A DNA stretch of 64,000 nucleotides from Cotesia glomerata (Eukaryota > Arthropoda > Insecta > Hymenoptera > Braconidae): contig NC_058158.1 in NCBI RefSeq assembly GCF_020080835.1, positions 13,578,001 through 13,642,000 on the forward strand, read 5' to 3'. Both the position numbers and the translations under genes were made by a program. Shown here one piece after another: positions 47,358 through 57,883 of this stretch. How positions within the stretch are numbered: position 1 is the stretch's first letter; every line of letters begins with the position of its first letter. The notes beneath the pieces are model-generated. The model was not told the origin of the DNA, did not search any database, and was given only the letters and a program-made list of their open reading frames with translations.

Positions 47358-47594
47358 AGTCAATTTAATACTCCTACCAATAAACCATCATCAGAATGCT
47401 TATCTACAAATTTAAATTTGAATAATCAAATTATGAATTATCAAAACTGTATATTTAGTGGAGATACGATTTTTAATTGCTCTAATATCAAGTTTGAAAA
47501 CTGTGTTTTTTATGGAAGTATTATTAATAATTGTGATCATTCAATTGAAAATGAAAACGATAAAAAAAACGCAATAAGAGTTTTTAGCTTGTAA
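47358..47594 (+). CDS. Orphan open frame inside nested transposons
   Basis: 78 codons open from a stop abutting the piggyBac-like MITE to TAA at 47592-47594; the first ATG is at 47433. The peptide is Asn/Ser/Cys-rich with a recurring Asn-Cys-x-Phe pattern (QNCIFSG, FNCSNIKFENCVFYG, NNCDH), then a charged ENENDKK tail ending RVFSL. Codon use is varied and the region is not low-complexity, so it may be the end of a gene carried by the host element, cut off upstream by the MITE insertion. I recognise no family. The spaced NC-F pattern recalls pentapeptide-like repeats only loosely. Confidence 0.3.
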   Translation, partial: SQFNTPTNKPSSECLSTNLNLNNQIMNYQNCIFSGDTIFNCSNIKFENCVFYGSIINNCDHSIENENDKKNAIRVFSL

Positions 47595-47685
47595 TGTTTT
47601 GTTTTATAAATTTTATAATAACTAATATAATTTGTTAAACTAATGAAAATGAATACATCTTTGATAAAATGAAATTAATTTATTA

Positions 47686-47976
47686 CACTGAGAAAAAAAA
47701 ATACTTTTACTCAATTAACAATTTCTTGGTACAAGAAATTCGATGACGATCAAATATTCTATTATTATTAATTATTAATTTCTGAAGAGAAGAGCATCAA
47801 TATTTATTTTTAAATAATAGATAAACAAGAGAATAGCTTTATTTAAATAAAGTAAAAATTATTTCAATCAATTTAACAAGTTCTTGAGCTAAGAATATAT
47901 ATTCTTGAAAATTTTCAAGAGCATGAATTCTTGTATCAAGATAATTTTCTGAATAAAGTATTTTTTTTTCTCAATG
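47686..47976. mobile_element. 291 bp MITE
   Basis: Left end CACTGAGAAAAAAAAATAC (TA before it); right end GTATTTTTTTTTCTCAATG, followed by TA. Inverted match of about 20 bases. CTTGGTACAAG and CTTGTATCAAG words lie inside, linking it to the CTTGAATCAAG group. Confidence 0.75.
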
Positions 47977-48406
47977 TATTAAAAAATATGACCAGATTTG
48001 ACTCTTCGAATGTATTTGATGCCTGCCCCCACGACCAGCAGCACTCGCTTCGCTCGTGCCGCAAATGTCGGGGGAGGCATCAAAAACATACTTATCAACA
48101 TTTAAAGTTAAAAAAAGTAAAATTAATAACGTACTTTTGACCGGCTATGAAGAAAAATCGTATATACTACAAGGACCAAAAGTTGAGATCTCGTTCCTGC
48201 GCGTCATTATGCCATCATAATGACGCGCAGGGCCGAAAATTCAACTTTCGGCCCTTGTAGTGTAATATACTATTCTTCAGTCGAGGTATTCTTGAAAATG
48301 GTATTCTTGGTTCAAGGGTTTGACTCTTGAGTCAAGTTAATTTTTTTATCAGTGTACACAAACATTTTTACACTTTACACAATGACGAAAAATTTTTTAC
48401 TGTGTA

Positions 48407-49930
48407 GATGTTTGCCAGTCAGGGACTAAACATCAATTGCCTTGAATATATGAAAAGAACATGTTTACTGCAATTTTGAAGGTAATAGATTTAAAGTAGA
48501 CCAGTAGTTCAACTACCTTAAGCTTATTCGTTTTATGTGCTTATCCATGTTGTTAGTTTTAAAAATGATTGAACACTCCGTGGCTACACAAGGTCCAATT
48601 ATGAACACTGTAGTTCACAATTTTTTCAAGAAATATTATGATAATCTTATAATCTAATACTTTTTATTTTGATACTTCGTCCTTAATTACTTTATTACCA
48701 AACGAAATATCGTAAATTTCTTTCTTATATATGAAAAATCATTACAGTGTAACTTAAATAAAATAATAGTGATGCAAAGTTTTCAATTTTGTAATAAAAA
48801 AGTTTCGAACGTTAGATTAACAGACAACCTTTCTATCAATCGATTCGAATAAGATCAGCACTTATAAGCGGAATATTGTTGATATACAGAACTCTTGGTA
48901 TGTGATACTCTTCCACATTCTCTTCTGGTACTTGATTCTCGCTACTGTATGTAGTGTGTTTATTTACTTGCTTTGTCTTTTCTGTGTCTTCGGATTCCGT
49001 GAACTGAAAGCTAAATTAATGTAGAATGCAACAATAAAGGATTCTAAATCGCGGTAAGCGAAGCCACCAGTTTAAAAATTAACGCAATTATTTTATTCAG
49101 AGAAAACGTTTAAGAAAATTGTTAAAAAGGCCTCTATCAATTAAATAATAGAAAGCTTAATTAATTTAAAAGTGAATCAATTAATTAATAAGAAAATAAT
49201 GAAAACCTATTAATAAGATTTTATTGCATTATTTAAATACTTATATCGTTCATTGCGTGTTTGTGTGTATGAAACAAAAAGCCCGTTCTTTACGTAAATA
49301 CGATGTATGCATATACTTGACAGATTGAACAATTTATTCACTGAGAAACCTACAGTAAACTGTAATGGATTCTTAGTATTCTGTTTAGTTGCGACAAGAA
49401 TACTATATAGTGATCTTTCGAAATAGACCGATAAAAAGAGAATAGCATGGGTAATTTTTACTTTGAAATAGTACAGTCTATAAACCGACAAAGCAGTAAA
49501 TTTTGCTAGTTGTCAGGCTGGTAAAGAATACAAACAACCTTGCGATGGTTCTACTTCTCTTTACGGATTTATAGAAATATTTAGTTTTTTAAATAATTAC
49601 ATTCAATCTTCCTTTGCTGGAATGGAATATTTCCTCGATTCTTTATCGATAAAATGTATTTATTACTTAGCGAAAATTATTGATCCGTGATATCTACTAC
49701 AGAACAAATCTTTAGAATCTATCTGTACATTTAATTTTTTTTGTTAAATTTTGTGATAAATATTCGGTTAATGACTTACTGTTCAAAATTTTCCGATTTG
49801 AAAAATTTTTGTCTGTTTGTCAGTAAATACTTTTAGAACTCAACAACGGCTTGATCAATCTTGATGAGAATTAGTTTGTAGTAAGAACATGTAATTGTGC
49901 AAATAATATGGTATATGGATGATTCCGTTA
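48407..49930. other. AT-rich stretch, no gene seen
   Basis: No supported feature. A 93-codon minus frame (49210-49491) lacks recognisable motifs. Confidence 0.4.
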
Positions 49931-50900
49931 CATACAGAAAAAAAGAAATATTTGATAGAAATAAGATTTATTTGTGCCAAAGATATAAAATATTTGGATA
50001 TGGCCAAATAAATATTTATTTCTGGTAAATATATAATATATTTGAGTGGTTTAATTGCGTAAAATAAATAGTTTACTTATGGTAATGATATGGTTCATTT
50101 GTGGTAAATAAACCATAGTTGACGAAAATAATGAACTATAAAAATTTATTTTGAATTATGATTACTTTTAAAATTAATAATGAAATATTTGCCGTGTCTT
50201 CTATTGAGTAATCGGAAAAAATAGACCCGAAAAAAATTTTTAAATTATGAAAAATTCATATTATTTCATTAAAATTATTATAAAATAAAAATAATAATTC
50301 AATAAATCTGAAATAATGTGAATTTTTCATGACTTAAAAATTTTTTCCAGGTCTATTTTTTCCGGGTCTATTTTTTCCGGTCTATTTTTTCCGAGATTTC
50401 TTCTATTGAATGAAAGTGTTAATTATAGGTTAAGAACAATTTAGATTTGTTTTCGTAAAATATAATATTTTAAACAACTTACCAGATAAGTAAGGTATGC
50501 TTTTTTCTATTCCCCAATTAATTAATAGTTCATCCATCGATGAATAGAAATAGTGATCAATATTATGTATGCAAATAAACTATTTTTTTAAACGTCGCTG
50601 GATCTTTAAGTTGTAATTAAAACAATCAACACTTGGTAATAACGGCGGTAACTTTTGGCGCGGTTCAAGTAACGTCATAAGAGCAGTAGTTAAGAGTTTA
50701 TACACCAAAGATGTGGTTGTTTTCGACAAATTTAGAATCTTTACCACAAATAAATGATATAATTCTGACAAATAATAAAATAATTCGAGTCAACTGTTAT
50801 ATTTACTTGTACAAAATCTATATAGTTGTCATAAGGAAATATTTTAAAAAACGACTCAAATAAATTGATTTATTTATGACAAATATTTTTTTTCCCCGTG
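49931..50900. mobile_element. Candidate ~970 bp element rich in AAATATTTG words
   Basis: Left CATACAGAAAAAAAGAAATA and right TATTTTTTTTCCCCGTG (then TA) are imperfect inverse ends. ACAAATAAAT and GGTAAATA words cluster at both sides. It encloses an unrelated foldback at 50219-50404. Confidence 0.5.
50219..50404. mobile_element. Nested foldback MITE, ~186 bp
   Basis: ATAGACCCGAAAAAAATTT at the left matches, inverted, AAATTTTTTCCAGGTCTAT at about 50338-50356, and TATGAAAAATTCATATTA pairs further in. TCTATTTTTTCCGG is then repeated three times at the right edge. Confidence 0.75.
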
Positions 50901-51284
50901 TAACTGTTTCCGTGTAGCTTTTTCGATCAAAAATTTCAAATTTTGTAACAAAACTTTTTTGTTTTTTTCATATATATGTTTGTTATTGTGACAAAAAAAT
51001 CAATACTCAATTCAGATTATTAATACCACGTTACTAAGAAGTAAATTTATGACATACTGTTACAAAAATCGAGTTTTGTAATGTCACCAATTTGTTAAAC
51101 TTTTCCATGCATGTGTTCTGTTGAAAAACATTACTAAGTTGACATACTTTCAACCTGATCGAATCGCAGTTTAATTAATCTTGAGGCATATATGGTGCAG
51201 AAGTTACAAATTCAAATTTTAAAATTTCCTTAAATCCGAAAACAAAAGTTATCCAGCTAGGATTAAATTTTATATAAATTAATA

Positions 51285-51503
51285 CACAGAAAAAAAATTA
51301 AATTGAATCAAGAGAAATAGTCTTGAACCAAAAAATAATTTTGAAAAGTTTCATTGTCTTGAATCAAGACGATAAATTTTTTAATCAAATAAAATTTACT
51401 TAAACCAAGGAAAATTTCTTAGTTTAAGCATTTTTCTGCTCAAATCAAGAAGGTAAAGTTCTTCAAAATTATTTACTTGATTCAAGAAAATTTTTTTTCT
51501 GTG
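51285..51503. mobile_element. CTTGAATCAAG-type MITE
   Basis: Starts CACAGAAAAAAAATTAAAT and ends AAAATTTTTTTTCTGTG, TA on both sides (51283-51284, 51504-51505). Inside are alternating TTGAATCAAG and CTTAAACCAAG words. Confidence 0.85.
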
Positions 51504-51919
51504 TATAGTCGAAATATAATTTCTTTCAAATTCAAATATATTCATTAGAATTTGTTAGATGAAACTTTTTAGGGAGTTCTTATACAATTCTATTAAGAAT
51601 TAGAGCAAAGAAACTTACAAATTTTTCGCTTCTTTTCTTCGATTTAAATTATGGAAAAATTTTTTCCAATTAAACCATTTCATGTAGTAGAAAGTTTGTT
51701 TGTCCAACATCAATCCCTTTTTTTTTACATTTTTCTTGTGGAGGTATCCATCTTTTGATAAAAAATAATTTTTTTGTCTTAATCATTGATATCTCAGTAG
51801 CAAAAAATTTGAATGTAGTTTCAAAATTTGGAATAAATTATCTACGAGATGCCTTCATAATCTTTGAGAAATTAAATTTTTTTCTACTCTCAAATTGATT
51901 GAAAATATGTCAAAAAAAT
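51504..51919. other. AT-rich stretch, no gene seen
   Basis: No supported feature. Confidence 0.4.
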
Positions 51920-52603
51920 TAGGAAAACGGTTGACCCTGAAGGCCATTCCTGCAACTTCCCGCTAATTCCATACTTAGGCGCTTAAAATTGCACCAATGG
52001 CGTTTTTGAGATCTTCGAGCTCAAAAATACAATTTATGGGTTATTTTAAGCTCTCCAAGCTCAAAGAGATTGTTTTCCTATGCTTTTGAGCTCTTCGAGC
52101 TCAAAAGTCTGATAGGGATTTGATGACACTATTTTTTGAATTTTTAAACCGCAATAACTTTTGAATGAATAAACCGATTTTCACGCGGTTGGCAGCATTT
52201 GACGCAGTTTTTAAAGCCTCACAAAGAATCTCAAATTTTGAATTGATCGCGCAAGGAATTTTGGAGTTATTCCGAAATAACACTTTTTTCGGTTTTCTTT
52301 CGTTCACGATATCTCTCGAACGAATCAACCGATTTTGACCGGACTGGTGGCGATCGACGTGGTTTTTTGAGGTTAAGAGCTGATTAGTTTTTGGAATTGA
52401 AATATTAAGCCGTTTAAAAGTTATTCCAAAAAAACCACATTTGAAAAAATTTTTTTTTTCAGTTTTTTGAAGATTTCTCAAAATCTATTGATCTGAATCG
52501 GTCCAAATAGTTTTCAAAATCTAAGTTTGGTCAAGCCCTTTCGAATGGCACCAACCGCGATGAAATCGGTTAAGCCGTTCAAAAGTTATAAGCGGTTCAC
52601 ATA

Positions 52604-52643
<40 letters not shown>

Positions 52644-52796
52644 GACGCCGTGACAACCTCGAGGGGATAGTCAGGGAAGCTTCCTGTGACCTTCAAACGT
52701 CGAGATCTGATGAAAACTCGGTTTTTGCAAAACGGGGTGAAAACAATAACTTCCCGATTTTTGAAAATCTTCGATTTTCGTAGCGGGAAGTTAAAA
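51920..52796 (+). repeat. GGGAAGTT interspersed repeat, full copy
   Basis: Begins TAGGAAAACGGTTGACCCTG, then CAACTTCCCGC. Ends with a hairpin, AACTTCCCGATTTTTG against AGCGGGAAGTT. The interior repeats a module in which a short frame-like unit (AATCGGTTGATTCGTTCGAG, then GATATCG) alternates with ACTTTTGAACGG-like words. A CA microsatellite and GGGAAGCTTCCTG lie near the right end. Copies: 54118-55006 inverted, 57899-58886, and fragments at 10100 and 19151. Class unknown; the terminal hairpin without TIRs recalls Helitrons, but the CTRR end is absent. A 126-codon minus frame here is not conserved in the other copies. Confidence 0.8.
52608..52639. repeat. CA microsatellite
   Basis: Sixteen uninterrupted CA units inside the GGGAAGTT repeat. 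Confidence 0.95.
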
Positions 52797-52874
52797 AGTA
52801 GCTGTTTTGTTGTTTTGATAAATGAATCGCTCATCTTTGCTGAAATTAAAATTTTTTCTGTAACTCTTTACATA

Positions 52875-53098
52875 CACAGAAAAAAAAATTTACTTAAATC
52901 AAGTAAATAAATTTGAACAATTTTATCTTCTTGATTTGAGTAGAAAAATTCTTCAACTAAGAAATTTTTCTTGACTTAAGTCAATTTTATTTGATTCAAG
53001 AATTTTTTGTCTTGATCTGAGACAATAAAACTCTTCAAAATTATATTTTCTTGGTTTAAGAACTTTCCTCTTGATTCAAGTTAATTTTTTTTTCTGTG
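52875..53098. mobile_element. CTTGAATCAAG-type MITE
   Basis: Starts CACAGAAAAAAAAATTTAC and ends AATTTTTTTTTCTGTG, with TA on both sides (52873-52874, 53099-53100). Same internal word pattern as 51285-51503. Confidence 0.85.
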
Positions 53099-53363
53099 TA
53101 CAAATATATAATATACCATATGAACTGTATAAAGTTTATATGGCAATTTTTTTAATTAGTTATGATTAAAAAATGGTAATAATAGCATTACGAATCCCCA
53201 AGTCTCATTTTAGTGCCACTAGTTTTTTTTTTTTTTTTATTTAATTTTCATTCTCAAAAACATTGTTTTGATTTAATAAATAAATCAATGTTTACGTTGG
53301 CTTATTTTGAATATCAGACTATTAATATTCAACTGTGATCGACTATTATAATGAGACTAATTC

Positions 53364-53696
53364 TTATGCGGAAGAACCGGAAAAATTTTGGCGCATAAGT
53401 ATTGGATGCTTTTTCATGACTGACATAATAATAGATCTTGGCAACGGCAAATATCTTCTTAATATAAGACCACCCATTAGACTTTTAGCTGGTGGCAAAA
53501 CTTTCATTATTTTTATCGCGTTGGATTGTAGTTTTATAACTTTGGCCATACCTTCGCGATACAGAACGTCAACTTGATTGGTATTACAGTGGTATATTGA
53601 TGGCAGTGATTGATAAGCAGAGCCACGCGCCCTACAAACATGAACACACGTGGAAGAGAGGCGACGGGACCGCCCGCGGTGATAGCACGTATTAAC
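53364..53696 (-). CDS. Unassigned open frame, 110 codons
   Basis: A minus-strand frame with no internal stop in moderately GC-rich single-copy DNA, ending at TAA 53364-53366; the first ATG is near 53549. The C-terminal 60 residues are basic and hydrophobic (KVLPPAKSLMGG, RRYLPLPRSIIMSVMKK). CAATCAAG near 53570 could be an acceptor. An 80-codon plus-strand frame overlaps. I recognise no family; chance remains likely. Confidence 0.2.
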   Translation of the reverse strand, partial: VNTCYHRGRSRRLSSTCVHVCRARGSAYQSLPSIYHCNTNQVDVLYREGMAKVIKLQSNAIKIMKVLPPAKSLMGGLILRRYLPLPRSIIMSVMKKHPILMRQNFSGSSA

Positions 53697-54117
53697 TCAA
53701 GAGTTCTTGCTGGTATGCAATACGTGTGATGTTTCAATAAGATTAATCGATATTACATTACATTGTATAAATGAGATTACTCAAATCACGGCACTGTATA
53801 AATGTAATTGCGACGTCTTATATATGCTAATATATTTATCGTCAGAGATTTTTACAATTTTTCTCCTAAGAAAATTATAAATTCTTTAATTTCAAGAGAT
53901 TATTATTTTTAATTTGATTTTCGAAAATCACAGTAGGTTTTATAAGAACTCCATACTTGTGCAAATAAAATTTTGAAGTACGATATTTCAGATAAATCGA
54001 TCAATTGCAGTTCCAAGTTTAGAAATCGAAAAAATTCATTGAGACTTAATTTAATTAGAATTTAAAGTCTATCAGTTTTGAAGTTGTTCAAAAAATAAAA
54101 ATTGAATAAAAAATCTT
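53697..54117. other. AT-rich stretch, no gene seen
   Basis: No supported feature. Confidence 0.4.
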
Positions 54118-54268
54118 TTTTAACTTCCCGCTAAGAAAATCGAAGATTTTCGAAAAATCGGGAAGTTATTGTTTTCACCCCGTTTAGCAAAAATCAAGGT
54201 TTCAACAGATCTCGACGTTTTGAAGCCCTAAGAAGCTTCCCTGGCTATTTTTACGATGATGTCCGTAC

Positions 54269-54321
<53 letters not shown>

Positions 54322-55006
54322 CCTCTTATAACTTTTGAACGGCTTGACCGATTTAATTGCAGTTGGTGTAATTCGAAAGGTCTTCGCCAAACTTAGATTT
54401 CCTGTAAGTTGGAACCGATTCGGACCAGTAGATTTCGAGAAATCGCAAAAAAAGTGAAAAAAAAAGTTGTTTTTTTTTTTTATTTTTTTTTAAATATCTC
54501 CGACTTGGCTGAACCGATCGACCTCAAAAACTACTCAGCTCTTGACCTTGAAAACCCGCATCGATCGCCACCAAAAGCATCAGAATCGGTTTATGCGTTC
54601 GTGAGATATCGTTGTCGAAAAAAATCGAAAAAAGTGTTTTTTTGTAATAACTCCGAAATTTTTCATCAGATCAATTTTTTTGTTTAGAATTATTTATAGA
54701 ACTCAAAAAACTACATCGATTGCCGCTAACCGCGTGCAAACTGGTTAATTTATTCAAAAGTTATAGCAGTTTGAAAATAAAAAAAATCGTGTTTTATCGA
54801 ACTTCGACAAGATTTTTGAGCTCGAAGAGCTCAAAAGCATAGGAAAGCTATCCCTTTGAGCTCGGAAAGCTCAAAATAACGCATAAACTGCATTTTTGAG
54901 TTCGAAGAGCTCAAAAACATCATAAATGTAATTTTAAGCGCTTATTAGGTACGCAATGAGGGGGAAGTTGCAGGGATGGCCTTCAGGGTCAACCGTTTTC
55001 CTAATT
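54118..55006 (-). repeat. GGGAAGTT interspersed repeat, inverted copy
   Basis: Inverse of 51920-52796: begins with the AACTTCCCGCTAAG hairpin end and finishes GGTCAACCGTTTTCCTAATT. Contains a GT microsatellite at the matching place. The frame at 54409-54687 is interrupted in the other copies. Confidence 0.8.
54272..54318. repeat. GT microsatellite
   Basis: About 23 TG units, at the position corresponding to the CA tract of the 51920 copy on the opposite strand. Confidence 0.95.
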
Positions 55007-57742
55007 TTTTTTCTTGACATAACTTTGAGATCACAACTGTCATCAATTTGTCTATCAAAAAACATAAATGTTAAATAATAAATTATTTTTAATTTTTATT
55101 CGAATTTCGAAATATTTTTTATAAATTTTTTGTACAGTAAATTTTTTGAGTAACACAGAAGAAAAGTATTTAAAAAATTACAATTTGTAGAACGGATCAT
55201 ACATGAAAAAAAAATTCAAAAAATTATAACAGCTAAAATAAAAAGGTTTAATTAACTTTTTTAGACTCGTAATTAGCTGTTATAGTCTCTGAAACAAAAA
55301 ACTGAAAAAATTGCAGCCTTGAATAAAAATTTTCATCAACTCTGTAAGAAGTACGTTTAAAAATTACATCTGAAACTAAAAATCAATACTTAATAAGAAA
55401 GTTATCAAAAAAATTTGAATGATTTTTTTCTTTTTTTTTTTTCGGTGCTTCTTTTATTGCTACAGAAAATATAATAACATATCTTTATATTTCCATCAAA
55501 AAAATGCTCAATGCTAATGTATACCATAAGCTGTAAATTTAATTATAATAATTTTTATAAGCAAATCTAATGTAATATAATATTGAAACAATGTGGTTTC
55601 TGCAAAGCAAGCTATGAATGAATAATTTTTAAATTTGAATAAATTCTTTAAAAAAACAAGTTTAGCGCCAACAAGGGGTGTAGCCCTCTGTTGATTTACC
55701 CTGGAACTGTTTATCTCAAATAAAGTTCATGGGCACTACGGCAGATGGCAGAGACCGTAGTATCTGTTACGTTAACTTGCTTTCCGGCAACATCAGAGGG
55801 TGGCAATAGAGATAGTGCTGCTGTCTTGTGCTCGTTCATTGTACCTTCCCTTTAGATGGTTTCCCTCGCAAACAATGAGGGAGACTGTGTATATGTGCGT
55901 CTTTCTCGCACCATGAGATACCGCCGGGCGACACCAAAATTTATGAGGTACTATCGACGTGCGGGATCTGGACGATTATTCGACTTAAATGTAATCGGCC
56001 TTCATAAAAAATTGAATTGATCGTCCGGTAATAGAGTAAATATAGGCTCGATAAACAACCGATTAAGATTTATAGATCCACTTATAAGTCGTTTCAGTTT
56101 TTTACACGCTGGCATCTTGTCTCAACTCGAATAACCTGCTCAATCTTTTCAAACAAGTTATGATGTGAGCATGTGATCCACTTTTACATGCCACCAAAAT
56201 TTATTAGATCAATATTATCAGATATAATCATCTCACCAACAACAATAATCATAACAATAACAATTTTATTAATTTTATTATATATTAAAATAGATATTTT
56301 TATCATAAATCTGTATTATTCGTTTTTCATTAAAAATATTTTATTTATAAAAAATTATTGAAAAAACAAAAAATTCTTGAATGATCGGAACACTTGGATT
56401 GTTGTAAGGGATACAAACGCTTACTGTAATTTAAAGAAATTTACAAATAATTGAATCTATACCGGTAGGCGAAAATAAATATAGTAAATTAAATTTGAGG
56501 ATATTCTATATGTGTTTCAACAACCTTGTTTTAAGAACTTATATAATCCTTTTCTAATAAATAAATTTACTAGATGTCATTTGCCTGCTTAACTTCTGCG
56601 TTTAAGTTTCACACAATTAACACAAAAAAATTTTTTTTTACACTATTGTTGTTAATAAATTTTTGTAAACTCTTGCAAAGTTGATCCGTGTATAGTGTAT
56701 ACTGAATTGTTTCTTTAGCGAAGATAAGAAGTTAATTTTATCACGTGCATAAATTTTTAAGACGGAATAAAAATTTTATTCATCGCAGTCCTGAAGCTTA
56801 CGTTTTTGTTTCTTATCTATTAAACTCTGAGCATCTGAGTAACGTTGTCTTGGTAGTTTAACTCCAAGGGGATTTTAATTAAGCCCGCCCTTCCAATGTT
56901 TTGCCTGATTGGGTGAGCTAATCCCGCGTGCGTCACTTCAAAATTAAGCGTCTTTCTTTTATAAAATAACAATCTCTTCTTATTCTAAGACAATCTTACT
57001 TTGTTATTAGGAACTAGACCCTCGACTGACTTACTGATAAAACAAAAGGACTAAAAGACGAAAGTTAAACATCACGCTTAATTAATTAATTAACTCTTAT
57101 TAAAAAAAACTATTTAAAAACTTAATATTAAAAATACTTTGGCATATTTTATAAATAAATTCAATTTGATACGATGAGATTTGAACTTTCATTGCAGTAT
57201 ATATACATATGTTGTCCAGCAAATGTAGGCGTTAGGTACAAGAATTATGGGTCGTCGAGATCGAAACAGCCAAGACACGTCACTGGATGACATCTAAATC
57301 TCGTATTTCGTTTCATACTGACAGCCCACTTTTTTTACTGGCTACATTTGAAGCCTGATACGACCCCTATTATATTTCACAGCCTCCCATAGAAATAGGT
57401 GGTGCAAAATACACTTTCGTTTTTGAATGATTCTTGGAATATTTACCCTTGGATATATCCTTAATGGATTAACGATTTCAGTAGGTAAAGTACGGAAGAC
57501 AGTTGATCCTGATGTAAGCTATCCTCGAAAACTTCTCTCTAGTTGAAATATTGATTTCGATGCTTTTTAGAATTTTTCAAGCTCAAAAATTGGAGAATTA
57601 TTGAATACGCATGAAATAATTTATTTAAAAAAATTTGATGAAGGGTTTCTTGTAATTTAATATCAAAAATCAAATTGTTAACATGGGTCTATAGTGAATG
57701 TTAGTTGAACACATTTATTTTAAATAATCTGACTGAACCTAC
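55007..57742. other. AT-rich DNA with a complex island at 55660-56160
   Basis: 55660-56160 has normal complexity and CpGs (for example GATACCGCCGGGCGACACC near 55917); 56860-57060 and 57230-57420 are also less AT-rich. No coding or splice pattern is recognised. The rest is low-GC with no feature. Confidence 0.3.
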
Positions 57743-57883
57743 TACACGGAGAAAATAAAATAGCAATGATTACTATTTCGTACAAATATTAGAAAAGTGT
57801 TCATAGTCAGTAGTGAGTGCTGTACGAAATACGACTGCTTAGTGCCAGAACACGACTCAGTAGTGTGCAGTCAATAGTCAGTA

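Larger units (their letters stand above)
46860..48270. mobile_element. Hairpin-ended element of unknown family, copy 3
   Basis: Left end near 46848-46878 (TTTTTCTTCATACCTCGGTA, then GAAAGTACG) is roughly inverted at 48127-48158. A GC-rich hairpin at 48018-48081 has GATGCCT/AGGCATC arms and a CGACCAGCA word shared with 36.9 kb. A second hairpin follows at 48160-48270, with perfect 16 bp inner arms at 48196-48211 and 48216-48231, ending GTAATATACTATT. The order of parts equals that of 36247-37131, although much of the sequence differs. Confidence 0.5.
46772..48354. mobile_element. CACTGATAAAA element with ~80 bp TIRs, itself invaded
   Basis: Both ends carry CACTGATAAAAAAATT, then GACTTGACTCAAGAG and CTTGAACCAAGAAT in inverted orientation. 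TA at 46770-46771 and 48355-48356. The same TIRs occur at 57884-59075. The interior has been replaced by or filled with hairpin-element sequence, a piggyBac-like MITE, a small open frame and another MITE. Confidence 0.85.
46650..48404. mobile_element. CACAG-type MITE split by nested insertions
   Basis: Left piece 46650-46771 starts CACAGTTAAAAATTTTTCG. Right piece 48355-48404 ends AATTTTTTACTGTG. TA flanks at 46648-46649 and 48405-48406. Removing the insert restores a ~170 bp MITE of the same kind as 34598-34732. Confidence 0.8.

Noticed and set aside
52101..52481. 126-codon minus frame in the GGGAAGTT repeat
   Set aside because: Not preserved in the other copies of the repeat.
54409..54687. 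92-codon plus frame in the inverted GGGAAGTT repeat
   Set aside because: Same repeat family; the frame is broken in the other copies.
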